A stretch of DNA of 64,000 bases from Isoetes taiwanensis (GCA_021234155.1 JAJEKV010000051.1:8328105-8392104), one strand, 5' to 3'; numbered from the stretch's first letter, positions 11,542-23,096 are shown. The notes: generated from the sequence alone by a model not told the origin. Translations and numbers: made by a program.

Positions 11542-12670
11542 AAGTATAATTATGGCACCGCTCAGCTGCCGGTATTTAAGAATAGAGTCCCGCTCAGCTG
11601 TGGGGGAAATTCTAATTTCAAAAACTAAAATTCAAATTCAAATTCCTATTCTTTGGCCCCTTCCTGTTCTTTGCCTGCGTCCTGTTCTTTGGCTCCCTCC
11701 CTGCTGCAAGCTCCAATTCATTGTGGATATGGATGTTGATGAGGTAATCTGTACACAAACCGGCATTTCAGACAGGAGAAAACGAAGAAGAACCAAGGAA
11801 CAAGAAATGTTGAAGAAAAGACGCCAGAGGAAAAGAAGAAGAGAAGAAAAATTGGAGCTTGCAGAATTGGCAGAAGGATCCGGTTCATCAAGAAGTGCAA
11901 GCAGTAAACGCCCGTATTGTCCTTAGTTTGCTAACGTCTTTCCATAAATAGACCAAAAGAATGGAGGATAGCACGAAGAAAGAAATTTTACTTGATTTTT
12001 TGAGGGGTAAAACATTGGAAAAATTCATAGGTGAAGAATTAAAGGATTTGGAAGCCAAGAGCATCGTTATAAGGAGCCTCTGGGACTCCATGCAGACTGT
12101 CAAACTCTCTACCAGCAATGACTGCCTAGCAGCCAAGAATAGCTGCCTTGCAATGTCTGTACCACGCCGTGCAGATTCTGAAACAAGTGACAAAATCAGC
12201 CAGCGAGATCTTGGAAAGGTATTCCTAGGATGGGTCCTATAGCACAACCAAGTGGCCGAAAACATTGAGTACAAATGGATCCCTCACTAGGGATAGATAA
12301 ATTTGAAAATATGAACTTTAAATGCTCCGAAACTAGACAATCATCGAGAGCATGACGAACTGAAGAAAAAGATGGTTTTATCCGCCACTAGAATGGAGAC
12401 AACTCGAATACAGTGCACTGAGCAAGAAGTCGAAGCATGCAAAGGTTGAAGCTCGACTCTAGCATATATCAATCGCGAAATGCTTTGAAACAAACATGAT
12501 GGCAAGGCATCCCTAAGGAGAAGCTCGACGACTCGCCCTCCGACAACCGAGAGATCTTCACAAAGTAACCTGCAATGAAAATCTTGAAAAAGAGAGTGAC
12601 CCATTAAAAAGTTAGGATGTACCAGCCATGGCTCGTGCCAAAGCACAATAATATATATAGAGTAATAAAG

Positions 12671-12859
12671 CTCGGAGGCTCCAGAGCCACACCGAGAAAG
12701 AAATAACAGCCGACCAATCAAAAACCGTCCGCGGAATGACCATCGCGGGAAAAATGTCTGATTAGTGCTGCCTCGGAGGCTACAGTGCCACGCCGAGAGA
12801 GAATGAAAATGAAACAATAACCTCGAAGGCCACAGTGCCACGCCGAGAAAAAATGAAAA
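12671..12859 (+). repeat. Three CTCGGAGGC..GCCGAG hairpin units
   Basis: Copies at 12671-12700, 12772-12809 and 12822-12859 share CTCGRAGGCYACAGTGCCAC then GCCGAGA and an A-rich tail. The CTCGG/CCGAG ends are complementary, giving small stem-loops. They lie in the presumed intron of the transposase-like gene. Confidence 0.75.
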
Positions 12860-13485
12860 ATAAGAACACATGTACTTGCAAAGAACATCGCAAAGAAACA
12901 ATGGAGAATACATCGCAACAAAACAATGGAGGATGCCAGAGACCGCAAAGCAATCCAAAAAGGTATAGAAGAATAGGCGAAAACTAAGGATGATTAAGAA
13001 ATGAGCAACTGCAACAATGGAACGGAATACTGGGAAACAGAAAAAAGACATGACCTATTGCAGGCGATTCATCAAGGGAGGGAGGGTGAGGGAAACTGGT
13101 AGGATAGAGAAGGAGGAGAAAAACTAGCTCAAGAGAACGCCGATGAATGGAAACGAGAGAAGAGACAGAATAAATAGGAGATGTGAGGAGGGACGTCCCC
13201 ATCCAAGGAATGTCGGTTCTATTGCTATTGCAATAGAACCGTGGCATTAGGTGTTCACCCAAGAAACCTGCAAAAGGCAAAGAAAAGAGGGAAGAGATCG
13301 ATTACAATGGTGGGAAATGGGTTTCTTACAAGAGGGCTAAAAGATTCGATGCAATTTCAGATGAACATATAGAAAAGATTCAAAAATTTTGGATTGAGAA
13401 CACCAGAGTGTCTCCTAACACAAAGGATGTTAGAACTAGAAGATAGAGAAATGTAAGAGAAGAACATGCTGCCCACTATCTGGAG

Positions 13486-13855
13486 CAATGTTGTTCAAAT
13501 ACGCGTATTTTTTTAAAATACATACGTACCCTCCCGTACCGTACGGTACACGTATTTTTTAAAAAATACGTCTGCAGCTTTTTAAAAAAAAACAGACACA
13601 AGTTTTTCAAAATAGACTTACTTTGTACTCAATAGGGATTGAACCTGGATCTCCTACATAACAAATTAGCATGCTAACCAACATTCCAACAATCTATTTG
13701 TAGTTTAGTTTTATTTTTAGTAATATTTAAGGCTTTTCTTTTAATTTAAAAAAAAACGTATTTTAAGCACTTTAAGCACGTATGACAAAAAATACGTATT
13801 TTTTCAAAAAATACGCTTCGGACGTACGGTACGGTATACGTACGGTACAACATTG
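13486..13855. mobile_element. 370-bp MITE with 8-bp target duplication (hAT-type)
   Basis: Direct repeats ATCTGGAG at 13478-13485 and 13856-13863 flank the element. Termini are inverted (CAATGTTGT / ACAACATTG), with further inverted runs of GTACGGTAC and ATACGTATTTTTT-like sequence. An 8-bp target duplication is the hAT signature. It interrupts the HYLE-ESQ coding sequence of the transposase-like gene and has no coding capacity of its own. Confidence 0.85.
13630..13692 (-). other. tRNA-like pol III segment inside the MITE
   Basis: On the minus strand GGTTCAATCCC matches a pol III B box (GGTTCRANYCC). About 35 nt upstream GGTTAGCATGCTAA resembles an A box. The context matches the 3' half of a tRNA. 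No complete cloverleaf could be drawn, so this is a tRNA-derived or SINE-like relic, not a tRNA gene. Confidence 0.5.
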
Positions 13856-14275
13856 ATCTGGAGGAATCACAGGTTAGTTTATTTCTGTTAATCATGTTTT
13901 CTTAGTTATGGTGCTTAGTATGGTGGTCCATGTGGTGGTTATTGTGTTGTACAGTGATTGTGGTGTACTGTATGCAGCATGTGAATTGTGTGTAGTTGAC
14001 TCTAGTCTGAAATGCAATATTTAATGTTTGGAATATTATTAGAACATGACAGAATTGAGTACTCCTTTACTGGGTGTGTGTACAGTCTAAAAATATTTGA
14101 GCTATAACTAACTGATCCTGAGATACAAATTTTTGTTGAATAAAGACAATCAGATTCAAGCACAGCTCTGTTGGAAAGTATGATATATTAAAAAAGGATC
14201 TTACAAAATTTGGCTTTACAAAATTTGGCTTTCCATTGAAAGCTCAACAGAAACTAAATTTACATGCATGATTTC

Positions 14276-14850
14276 CTAAGCAACGTGAAATGCCGGTATG
14301 ACCGGCTCGAAACCGGTGCATCCAAAATTATTGTTTTCTCGCACTAAAGCATCTAAGCTTTCTGCGGTCATCCCCTGTAAACTTAACAGATGAGGTTTGC
14401 CGTGCTTCCTCGCATCCCCCGGTGGTAAATACGCGCATTCTCGCCAAGAAAAATCAAACTGCGCAGTCGAGGCCGGACAAGTGACAGAGAACAAATATAC
14501 CAAATTTTGCAAAGAATGTAACATAAGCTCATGAACTCGGTCTAAGAGCTCTCTTCCCTCAATCGACTCCAAGCATAGCCATTGAAGGCCCAAAGATCCA
14601 AATCTGTTGTATGCCTTTAGGTTGGATTCGAAATCAAGAAAAGAAGGTGGATTTAGGCATATCCACCTTCAGAGATTTATCACGAGCCCTGTTTAACATG
14701 TGCCGAATGCCCTCCTCGGTCACCCTACAATAGCCGTAGTGATCTCTGAACATGGATCCTACCATGTTGCCGGAATGAACTTCTTCGATTTGGCGCGAAT
14801 TGGGAATGAAACACCAAAAATCAGACGTAGGAACAGGATTTAGGACCCAG
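14276..14850 (-). pseudogene. Unrecognised coding remnant
   Basis: The minus strand reads as protein over about 190 residues with one frame change near 14610. It starts HYGYCRVTEEGIRHMLNRAR and continues to LQWLCLESIEGRELLDRVHE in the 105-codon frame 14593-14276. The amino-acid texture looks coding, but I do not recognise the family. It lies inside the presumed intron of the plus-strand transposase-like gene and runs against it. Confidence 0.35.
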
Positions 14851-14949
14851 ATCCTTTTCTAATGATTAGAAGAGGAATGTAATTATTATCAGGGTGTACG
14901 AGGCTAGGCAGATTTTTATGTCGAATTTAAATAGGATAAAAGTGATGTG

Positions 14950-15690
14950 ATGTGATGTGTGGTGTGGTGTGGTGTGGTGTGGTGTGGTGTGGTGTGGGTT
15001 GCGTTATGTCCATGGTGTCATGTGGGTGTGTGCATGTTAATGTATGATCTGGAGAATCTCCCCCCTCACCCCACCACACCCCATCTATCCCACCACCATA
15101 GACTACCACCACATCTTTGCGACCACCACATTACCACCACATGCACACACATCCCACCACATCCCACGCCACACCCCTCCACCACCACCACCACACTCCA
15201 CCACCACCACATCACACCACAATCCACAACACCACCACTACACCCCCCCCCACCACACTCCACCACACACCACCACGACCACCACACCCCACCACCACAC
15301 TCCACCACACCACATCATAGCACCACACACCACTACACACACCACCACCACCACCCCACCACCACCACACACACACACACCCACCACCACCACCCCCCCA
15401 CCACCCCCCCCACCACCACGCCCCACCACCACCCACACACCACTCCACCACCACCCCCACCACCACCACACACCACTCCACCACCCCCCACCACCACAAT
15501 CCACCACCACCACCCCCCACCACCACACTCCACACTCCACCATTTGGTGTATGGTGTGTGGTGAATGGTATGGTGTGTGGTGGGGTGTGGTGTGGTGTGT
15601 GTAATGTACACAAAGACTAAGGTGCTCGCTCCGTGAATATGATGAGTGTGGGGCATGGTATGGTGCATGGTTTGGTGTGGTATACACATC
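14950..15690. repeat. TGGTG / CCACC low-complexity array
   Basis: A GTGTGGTGTGG run (14950-15000) is followed by about 480 bp (15061-15540) almost devoid of G and built from CCACCACA variants, then a TGGTGT block to 15690. All long open frames here (His/Pro/Thr-rich or Val/Gly/Trp-rich) are products of the repeat and are not genes. Confidence 0.95.
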
Positions 15691-15739
15691 CCAACAGTTT
15701 AGTGTTCATTTCATGCGTATGCTATTGTTCAAGAAGTTT

Positions 15740-17480
15740 CGGACCAACATCCGTAAATTAAGATTCGCCTTCGAGCTTTTGAGAAGCTAAAATCCTGGTT
15801 TGTTGTGAAATTGAAGGACTTCAATAGTTGTTGTTGCATTCAAAGACGTGAGGATGCAAATGCTAGTGGATGGACTCAATGGGATGAGAACCAAACATCC
15901 AAGAATTGCACTTGCACCTGCGATGTTTGTAGATCACATGAACTTGGTCAATGCAGGGCACACCAAAGATAAAATTGCAAGTACAGAAGCTTGTGGAGAT
16001 CTATATTGTGTCCAAAGAGTGAATTAGATGAGTTTCACAAGAAGGTGCATCCTTGGAAATTGTGAGTCGTGTGGAATCAAGAAGTTTCGACTGGCCCATG
16101 GAAGGAAGTGGCAAGTAGGAAAGTGAAATGGGAGTACATTGACTATGAAAAGACAACGCCTCGAAGTTACGGTAGGAGACCTCACTCATCAAGTACAATG
16201 AGACGTAACCCAAGGAGCTTCGGATAAACCGAAAAGCGTCTAAAAAATCTTTCCAATTGCATAATTTCGGTACCAATGGCGGGCAAAAGCGGTTTAAGGA
16301 GCTTCGGAGAATCTCCCAGCCAGATGCATGTCTCTGCAGAGTGGATTTTGCAGAGAACTATACATTCAAGAAACAAGAGGAGGTGCGGTCGATCTTACTG
16401 GGTCAATAACCAGATTACCATTTGGTTCAAATAACATATCAGTATGACTCAGTGGCAGATGAGATTATCAAGGAAACACATTACTATGTATCAGATGATA
16501 GGGAACACGATATTTTTGTTCGGTGCAACACCGCTTCATGAAGCACCACAAATATCCGGAGCGTAAAGGAAGGGTTCCAAAGAGACATTATGTGTTTTCA
16601 GATGGTGCAGCATCTCAATTCAAGGCTTCTAAACCATTTTACTTTGTGGCTAGGTACACAAACGATACTGATGTCTATATGATGTGGAATTTTTTTGGTT
16701 CTAACCACGGAAAGGTGAACACGATGGCAAAGCTGCCGAGTTGAAGAGATGGTTAAGACAACCGCAATTAAAATACTGGCCCGAAAGAAAAATTGGGTAA
16801 TGCTCATGAAGTGGTAGAAGTTGCCGAAGAGATGTTTACTTGTGGAACATCCGAAAGGGATGAACACATCTAAAACCAAGAAGAGGAAGAATATAAAAAG
16901 GTTCTTTTGGGAAGTCAAGGTGGAGGATATAGATAGAAAGAAAGCATGGGGTGCGAAAAGGATTTTGGACACTAGGCGCATCCATTGTGTACATGCATTC
17001 AATCCCGAATCTCCATTGCGCTTTGCACACGAGGGAACTTTCATGCTTCGCAGCCTAACGCTTGGATGGCATGTGGGACGGTTGTGTGAACAAGCACTAC
17101 GTTGATGATTGGAAACTTCAAGTTATTGTACCATCCTCCAATGTGCATGCCGACATTGAGGACCGTAAATCAGCCGCAGGTCCTTGTTCTCCTCCAATCC
17201 CACGATGTTAGCGAGAGGCACTTAGAGTTGGTGATAATTTTGTTTGTTGTTGCTCGAAAGGGAATGATGAGGGTTCTGAATTTTGGATTACGATGTGCAC
17301 AAAACCAAAATGGATAGTGTAGAAAGACTTCCAACTCAATGGAACATGGTACCTCATGGGATAGTGTCATAGAAGGTATGTATTACAAGAAGGGCGCAAG
17401 ATCAACCGGGCGGCTATGATCTTTGCAAAGAAAACGCATTTAGGCATAGTATTCACAACACGTATCCGTGGCAATCGGAC
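15740..17480 (+). pseudogene. Transposase-like repetitive gene, C-terminal part
   Basis: Reading across frames gives a CTCTCDVCRSHELGQCRAHQ Cys cluster (about 15910), ILCPKSELDEFHKK (16000), and KETHYYVSDDREHDIF (16465). Next is a clean 73-codon frame (16523-16744) with KRHYVFSDGAASQFKASKPF and MMWNFFGSNHGK. It ends with KRFFWEVKVEDIDRKKAWG and RRIHCVHAF (16890-17000). The SDG..QFK and FFGS.HGKG motifs mark a widespread repetitive family that I take to be RNase H-fold transposase-related; that function is inference. At least five frame breaks are present. Intron limits cannot be fixed. Confidence 0.6.
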
Positions 17481-18889
17481 TTCACATGCCACCAACTAAA
17501 CGTCGAAAACAGACTATATATAGGCCGGATCCTTTAGATGAGGAGAAAATTTTACGAATTTACCCAAGTTCTTTTCGATGATGATGAAATGTAAAACCAT
17601 TCTCAGTAGTTTTCGAAACTCATGTGAAGTTTTGTGCTTCAAATTGTGAAAATGAGTTTGTCTTGATTTCTTTTGAAGATTTGAATTCTTCAAAAACACT
17701 TGATTCCTTTGTTTGTGAGATGAATTGAATATGAATTTTCATTGAAATGAATCGAGGTTACAATAACAATTATGTACATAAGAAAGATATACTGATTTTA
17801 AGTACGAGGTGACTCATGCACCTACATACTTCCCAATACATATGTTCCTCTCGGTTCCAAAACTTTGTTGCTTCTAATCTTAAAACTTCAAGCATGAACA
17901 CTCTAACATCAACTAGATCCCCGGTCTGAAAATGTCCACAACCTGCGCAGTTAACCACACTTTGTCAATAATGAGTTTGGTTTGTTCCTTTGATTTAAGT
18001 TGACTTACTAGATCGGGCAACAATATATTCACTCCTTTTAAGTACCCCTCACAAATTTGTGTGCATAAACAAACATACGGCAGGGCCACATGAATGACCA
18101 TCGGTTTGAAGAGGCGCTTAAAATTTTCACAACATCCGAGGTTGTAAAGCTGAAATTATTGTGTCCAAGCAATTCCGTGAACCTCGCACTCAAAGTTTGT
18201 TGGACATTGTGCCACAACAAAAAAATGCAATGAGCAAGCACTAACCTCTCAATATGTCTCCGCTGCCATGCAAGCCCGAGCTATCAAAGTGATATATCCC
18301 CGGTTTATATCTCCGCGAGAGGCAAATAGTGGCTTACAATCGAAAACAGTCCGTGATGTCCATCACAAGCGGGCAAAAACATGTCTTGGCACTTATCCGC
18401 ATTCACATGTTTCCTTATTGTTTTGTAACTATTTGTGTCCTTGGACAATGTCGAAAGAAAAAGAGGGTCAAAGAAATGAAAGGGATGGCTCATTCCTTGG
18501 AGAATCAAGTAGTATTCCATGTATCTCGCAAACATATGCATATCATCCGGCACAATCTCGATGATCACAAATCGATGAAAGTATCACCTTGAGAAGAGGA
18601 GGATCAATTGATCATTGAACCACCGCGTGACGCTTCCAAAATTTTGATGTCGGTGGAGCTAATCACGGCGGTTTCAGTTCCACTCAAAGACCACTTCCGG
18701 ATGTGTATTTGGCTTTAGATAGTCGTGGACCTGCCAAGCTCTATCATCTCTAGTTCTAAACACACGCATGAGAACATTTGCTCACAATCCATTCAAATAT
18801 TTTAAATTGAAAAAAGTACAACACATATCATAGAAATTCTTTTACTTATATTGACTTTCAAAGAGTTTTACAAGATTCATTTATGAAAA

Positions 18890-19560
18890 TACTTGTCGAG
18901 CATTTTCATGCAATTCTTGCCGACTCTTGAGAATCCCACATGTTCCACATTTGATGTTCCTTCACATAAGCCGGCACACTTTCTCGCCGAAGTCCCTCCA
19001 CCATGGTTTGAGTTGCTCCAAAAGGAAATTGGAATCCAACCTTTACGGGAGCAAAACTATTTGGACATATCATTGTGTTCTACCGGTTGGCGTAACCCTT
19101 ATATCTGGCCATCTATCAACAATGTGTTTGTCACCGGTATCTCCAAAATTTCGTACACTTTGGACAGATCCTTAAGGAAAATTGGCTTATTAACCACTTT
19201 TAATTTTGTGTTGGTGCGATCATCCGATTCCAAATAAAAAGAAATCAGCCCCTTATATTCCTGCAACAACTTTCTCCAAACAAGTCAACATTACTCTTAG
19301 CCATCTTTGGACCACAATGCAATCTCAAATTTTGAAAAACACCATTCTAAGAACTCCTGAAATCCAGGCACGGAAAGTGCGAACTTTTGATGGTTCAATT
19401 TGGATCTTCCGGTTCTACCGATGCAGGATCCTCTTTTCAAGTCATAAAACTTGCCTAAAACCCCATTAAAATCCGAACAAGGAGAATTTGAGTTAACCTC
19501 TTGGTTTTGTTGGTTGAGGTTGTATTGGACTCGTTGAGCGATCTGCATCTTGTCCAGGAT
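18890..19560 (-). pseudogene. FCP1/SCP-like HAD phosphatase domain
   Basis: The first motif is CSDFNGVLGKFYD, keeping the nucleophile-position Asp of the DxNG motif. It is followed by PGFQEFLEWCFSKFEIALWS, KPIFLKDLSKVYEI and NTLLIDGQIYKGYANR, the expected order for an FCP1-homology domain. The later LLIDDS-type motif reads LLIDGQ, so the second acidic residue is lost. Compared with the copy at 1.6-2.2 kb, this one retains the first Asp. Frame breaks occur between motifs. Confidence 0.7.
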
Positions 19561-20178
19561 CCGGGTTTTTCTTTGTCAACTTCATCACCGCATCCGCATT
19601 TGGCTCATATTCAAAGACCAAAACTTTTTTTCGGTGAAGGACCCCGCATGAGAATGAATCTCAAGGGAATTAATTTTTCCCCTAAATCGACGCATTTAGG
19701 AATCTCTTCGTCATGGCTTCCAAATTCGCGTTAGCATTTATCTCTCGCAACATAATTGAAATGAGGAAGACCACGTAAAAAATACAAAATAAATCATGTA
19801 TGTGGCATCGGTGACTTACTTGATAATGATCGCATTCAGACTATCCAAATTTCGTTTTGGAGTCTCCATGCCACAAGAAATGGGATTGACTTAGGAGTAT
19901 CAAATGGGGTGAATTCTAGGTACAACCGGAGGTATCTTGCGATCTCATAACTCGATCGAGGCGTGGATCAATTGTTGGATATCCTTGGTCTCAAATTTCG
20001 CACTTCGCAAACACTAAGTTAGTAGACCTGTGACAACATCGGTAAAACATTAGTTAAGGCACTTGTTTGCGTGAATCTATATTGTTTGCAAACAATATCA
20101 AGCCCGGTGAGTTGACAACCATTCAAGAGGGTCACGCACCGGGCTTTTTACTCTCTTTTCGATGTTCCTGTTTATATA

Positions 20179-20235
20179 TATCTAAAGTGCCCCTAAAATG
20201 AGCGGCGATCTCATCCTCCTGGGGCACTTTAGATA
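20179..20235. repeat. Perfect 15-bp hairpin
   Basis: TATCTAAAGTGCCCC at 20179-20193 and its exact complement at 20221-20235, with a 27-nt loop. It lies in the presumed intron or gap between the FCP1 and coiled-coil pieces. Confidence 0.85.
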
Positions 20236-21129
20236 CAATAAACGTGACAAGCAAAAGAGACTAAGCCAACCAGGGATGGAAGAGACTAAGCCGTGATGAA
20301 AGAGACCCGAGTACAAGCATCGAGACTTCCCAAACCTTGCTTTCACCCCTCTTTGGACTTACTTGTGTCTATTGGTTCTTGTGGTACCACTTTCGAACAC
20401 CAAAAGCCAAAAGCCATGTCTCACTCATATGTGGCCACAACCGGGCTGCAGCAGGTTCTAGAGTGTCTCGCAAAACAAATTCAAAATCAATAGAGTCTTT
20501 AGACGAGGGTTAGAGATGATAATATTTACCTCAAATGGTGTGATAGACATGGAATGTGATATCGGTGGATCGCGATTCGCTATCACAACCGGCAACATTT
20601 TTTACCCTCCCATTTCGCACAACGTCCACAAAATGGACAACCTTCATCATCCTCTTCTTACGCCTCGGGAAGCATTGGAAGTGCAGATCTAAAGGAGTGT
20701 CATGACCACCACTACGCCGGAAAAATCTCAAATCTTTGCATTCGAGGTAGCAGCTCCAGCAGTAAGTCTTCACATGCCTTTAGCTCAATTTCAGTTTCTG
20801 TTAATTCCTTATTTAATTGTTTCAGCCCAGGCAACACTGTACCATTTAGCTCTTCATCCTTTAGTTCGCTTACAACCCAACACCCTCTCGCCGCTTTGGA
20901 TTTGTCATGATTGATTGCCATCCGTGCCAAATCAGCTCTAATTTCGATGCTTTATGCTCCATCAACTCAATCTTTCTTTTGATATCATTTTTCCTATCCT
21001 CGTTTGCTTGCAATCGTTGCTTGCATCTATCAAACCTAGCTGATGTTGCAGCCAACCATTCCTTCACAAGTCTGCCATAGCACTACGTATATGTCAGCCT
21101 CCTAACATAGTAAGCCACGTCTTCGATGG

Positions 21130-21760
21130 AAAACCACAATCACACACCACACAACACAAGGTAGTCTCTACACACCACATACCACACACCACACACATAC
21201 GCCGCAGATGGGCACACACCACACAACACACCGTGGTGGTGGTGGTGGTGTCCGTGGTGGTGGTGGGGGGGGTGGTGGTGGTGGTGGTGGTGTGTGTGGT
21301 GGTGGTGGGAGGTGGTGGGGGCGTGGTGGAGTGTGGTGATGGGGTGTGGGACATGGTGGAGTGTGGTGATGGGGTGTGGTGGTGGTGGGGTGTGGTGTGG
21401 TGGTGGGGTGTGGTGTGGTTGGTGTGGGAGGTGGTGATGGGGTGTGGTGGGTGGTGGTGGAGTGTGGGGTGTGGTGGTGGGGTGGGTGTGGTGTGGTTGT
21501 GGTGGGAGTGTGGTGGTGGTGGATTGTGGTGTGGGACATGGTGGAGTCCGGTGGTGTGGTGTGGTGGTGGTGGAGTGTGGTGGTGGTGGTGGAGTGTGGT
21601 GGTGGTGGTGGAATGTGGTGGAGTGTGGTGGTGGTGGAGTGTGGTGGTGGAGGTGGTGGTGGTGTGTGGTGTGGGAGTGTGGCGGTGGGAGATGGTAGAG
21701 TGTAGTGGTGGGAGATCGTGGGGGGTGTGGTGTGGGACATGGTGGATGCCAACAACTCAT
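21130..21760. repeat. CACACC / TGGTGG low-complexity array
   Basis: A short CACACCACA block (21130-21230) is followed by about 510 bp of almost C-free TGGTGGTGTGG. It mirrors the 15.06-15.54 kb array in inverted orientation. The open frames of up to 224 codons on both strands are repeat artefacts. Confidence 0.95.
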
Positions 21761-22710
21761 CACCACCACACATACCTCATATATCATTCGCATCCATTGC
21801 ACGAAATGCCCCACGTGATGGCATCATAGAGACACAACATGACAATACACCAACATGATGCAAAATGGTAGTAGACATACCCGATTCTTGAAGTGGATTT
21901 GATGTTACCTTTTACGTGTTGATAGAAACAATCTAGATCAAGCTTGAGATTTTTTCTCGTTGTAACACAACTAATAATTGAACATACCGAATGGCATGTT
22001 TTGGTCTCGAACATTGCTCTGCTTTTCTTTTTGATTGTGAGTTCAGATTGAATGTGTGGTCTAGAGGAACCTGATTTGGTTATTTCCCTATCATCTTCAT
22101 CATCCCTCGCCACTTTTACTATTTTCCTCCTCGTCGGGTTGGATTTGCCTATGCTTTCTCTTGGGTCTAGAAGAACTGCCTCGGCTTTCTCATCGGGAGT
22201 TTTATAATAATCCGAGAAGCTCTTCCACTAATGTAGCCTCCCCTTTATATGCGGATAATAAGCCCTTGCCCAAGTTCCAGAGCCATTCCACCCCATGTAT
22301 GTGGCTTCCCTGTAATTCTTTTGTAAATTTGCATGAACTCTTTGTATTGTTCATTGCTCGATTCTTCAACTGCACAAAGAAAACATATGCCTTAATTTTT
22401 CGGTTTGAACAAAACATTTGGGGAAAATACACGTGAGCCGATTTATTTGGAACTCTGTCACCCCAAAGCTTCTTTTAGATCTTCGTGGGGCACAATCTCT
22501 TGTTTGAGGAGAGATTTCATCGTGTAACCAAGTGGCGCTCAATCCACTCCATTAGGGTTCAATCGGCAAGAAGCGGCAAAAAAAACAGAGGAAGAGGTGA
22601 TTCTTTTTTAATTAAAAAAGGTGGACAATGACGTGGGATAAAATTTAAAATAACCGACGCTCATTAATTCGCACTCCCGCAATCTCCGCTTCGGTATGCA
22701 CCACCCGATT

Positions 22711-22781
22711 CTACCACAAAGGTGGTGCCAAAATGTGGCGTCAAAATGCACGTTTTTGATACACCACAGCGTGCTTTTACC
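22711..22781. repeat. Second copy of the foldback-like repeat
   Basis: Starts TACCACAAAGGTGGTG and ends ACACCACAGCGTGCTTTTAC. Shares both ends with 11458-11541 but has the central CCAAAATGTGGCGT in the other orientation. Confidence 0.4.
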
Positions 22782-23046
22782 CTCGCTTCCATACACTCCA
22801 TATTAGCCAAGACTTTGCCATGTGAAATGCAATCCTTTTAGAAGCAGTCCACTGATTTGGATAAATACCCAAAAGAAAGTGCTGACTATCCAAAGATACT
22901 CCAAAAAGAGAATGCAGCCATAACCTAAGACTACTCAACTCTGCACACAAATATAGAATAGAATAGAATATGATTTTATCGTCCACGGAGACCAACTGGC
23001 CTATGGGACCCAAGTACAAAGAGAGAGAAGCGGCGATTACTACCGT

Positions 23047-23096
23047 GATTAAAAACCCCACCAAGGGTTTTCGGGAAAAACCTTAGTAGCAATAAG
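23047..23096. repeat. AAAAACCC..AAGGGTTTTCG repeat shared with 51.0 kb
   Basis: The segment around AAGGGTTTTCGGGAAAAACC recurs at about 51004-51050 with a few differences, including CCTTARTAGYAAT downstream. It forms a small AAACCC/GGGTTT hairpin. Confidence 0.6.

Larger units (their letters stand above)
11729..13875 (+). pseudogene. Transposase-like repetitive gene, N-terminal exons, broken
   Basis: An ATG at 11729 opens a basic stretch (RRKRRRTKEQEMLKKRRQRK, a likely nuclear signal). After a frame change comes LLDFLRGKTLEKFIGEELKD..IRSLWDSMQTVKLS (11970-12110). An exon at about 13285-13875 reads GKWVSYKRAKRFDAISDEHI..FWIENTRVSPNTKDV..EEHAAHYLEESQ. It is split by a 370-bp MITE just before the ESQ codons and then meets a GTTAGT donor. 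I connect these pieces to the C-terminal part at 15.7-17.5 kb from remembered conserved phrases of one repetitive family (SPN.KDV, HYL..SQ, SDG..QFK). Stops (for example in RTRR*R) show it is a pseudogene here. Confidence 0.5.
17900..22560 (-). pseudogene. Multi-exon gene with coiled coil and FCP1-like domain, broken
   Basis: Minus-strand pieces line up in one direction. The 22560-22090 piece has QEIVPHEDLKEALG, then HIHGVEWLWNLGKGLLSAYK, then an acidic/basic tail. The 21067-20710 piece is a charged coiled coil. A Cys-rich patch, CPFCGRCAKWEGKKCC, lies near 20600. The FCP1-like domain is at 19560-18890, and downstream coding-like text is at 18568-17900. A GTGGTG microsatellite (CCACC on the sense strand) occupies the space between the first two pieces. 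Treating them as one gene is inference from order and strand. Many stops make it a pseudogene. Confidence 0.4.

Noticed and set aside
13630-13692. A functional tRNA gene
   Set aside because: Only B-box and an A-box-like motif are present; no acceptor stem or full cloverleaf.
14959-15689. Open frames of 118-201 codons in the CCACC/TGGTG array
   Set aside because: They are translations of a simple repeat (His/Pro/Thr or Val/Gly/Trp runs), open on both strands and in several frames.
14930-21790. The two arrays as terminal inverted repeats of one large transposon
   Set aside because: They are inverted relative to each other only in composition; neither their outer nor inner edges match, and no target duplication is visible.
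21140-21829. Open frames of up to 224 codons in the TGGTGG array
   Set aside because: Same reason: low-complexity repeat without stops in several frames.
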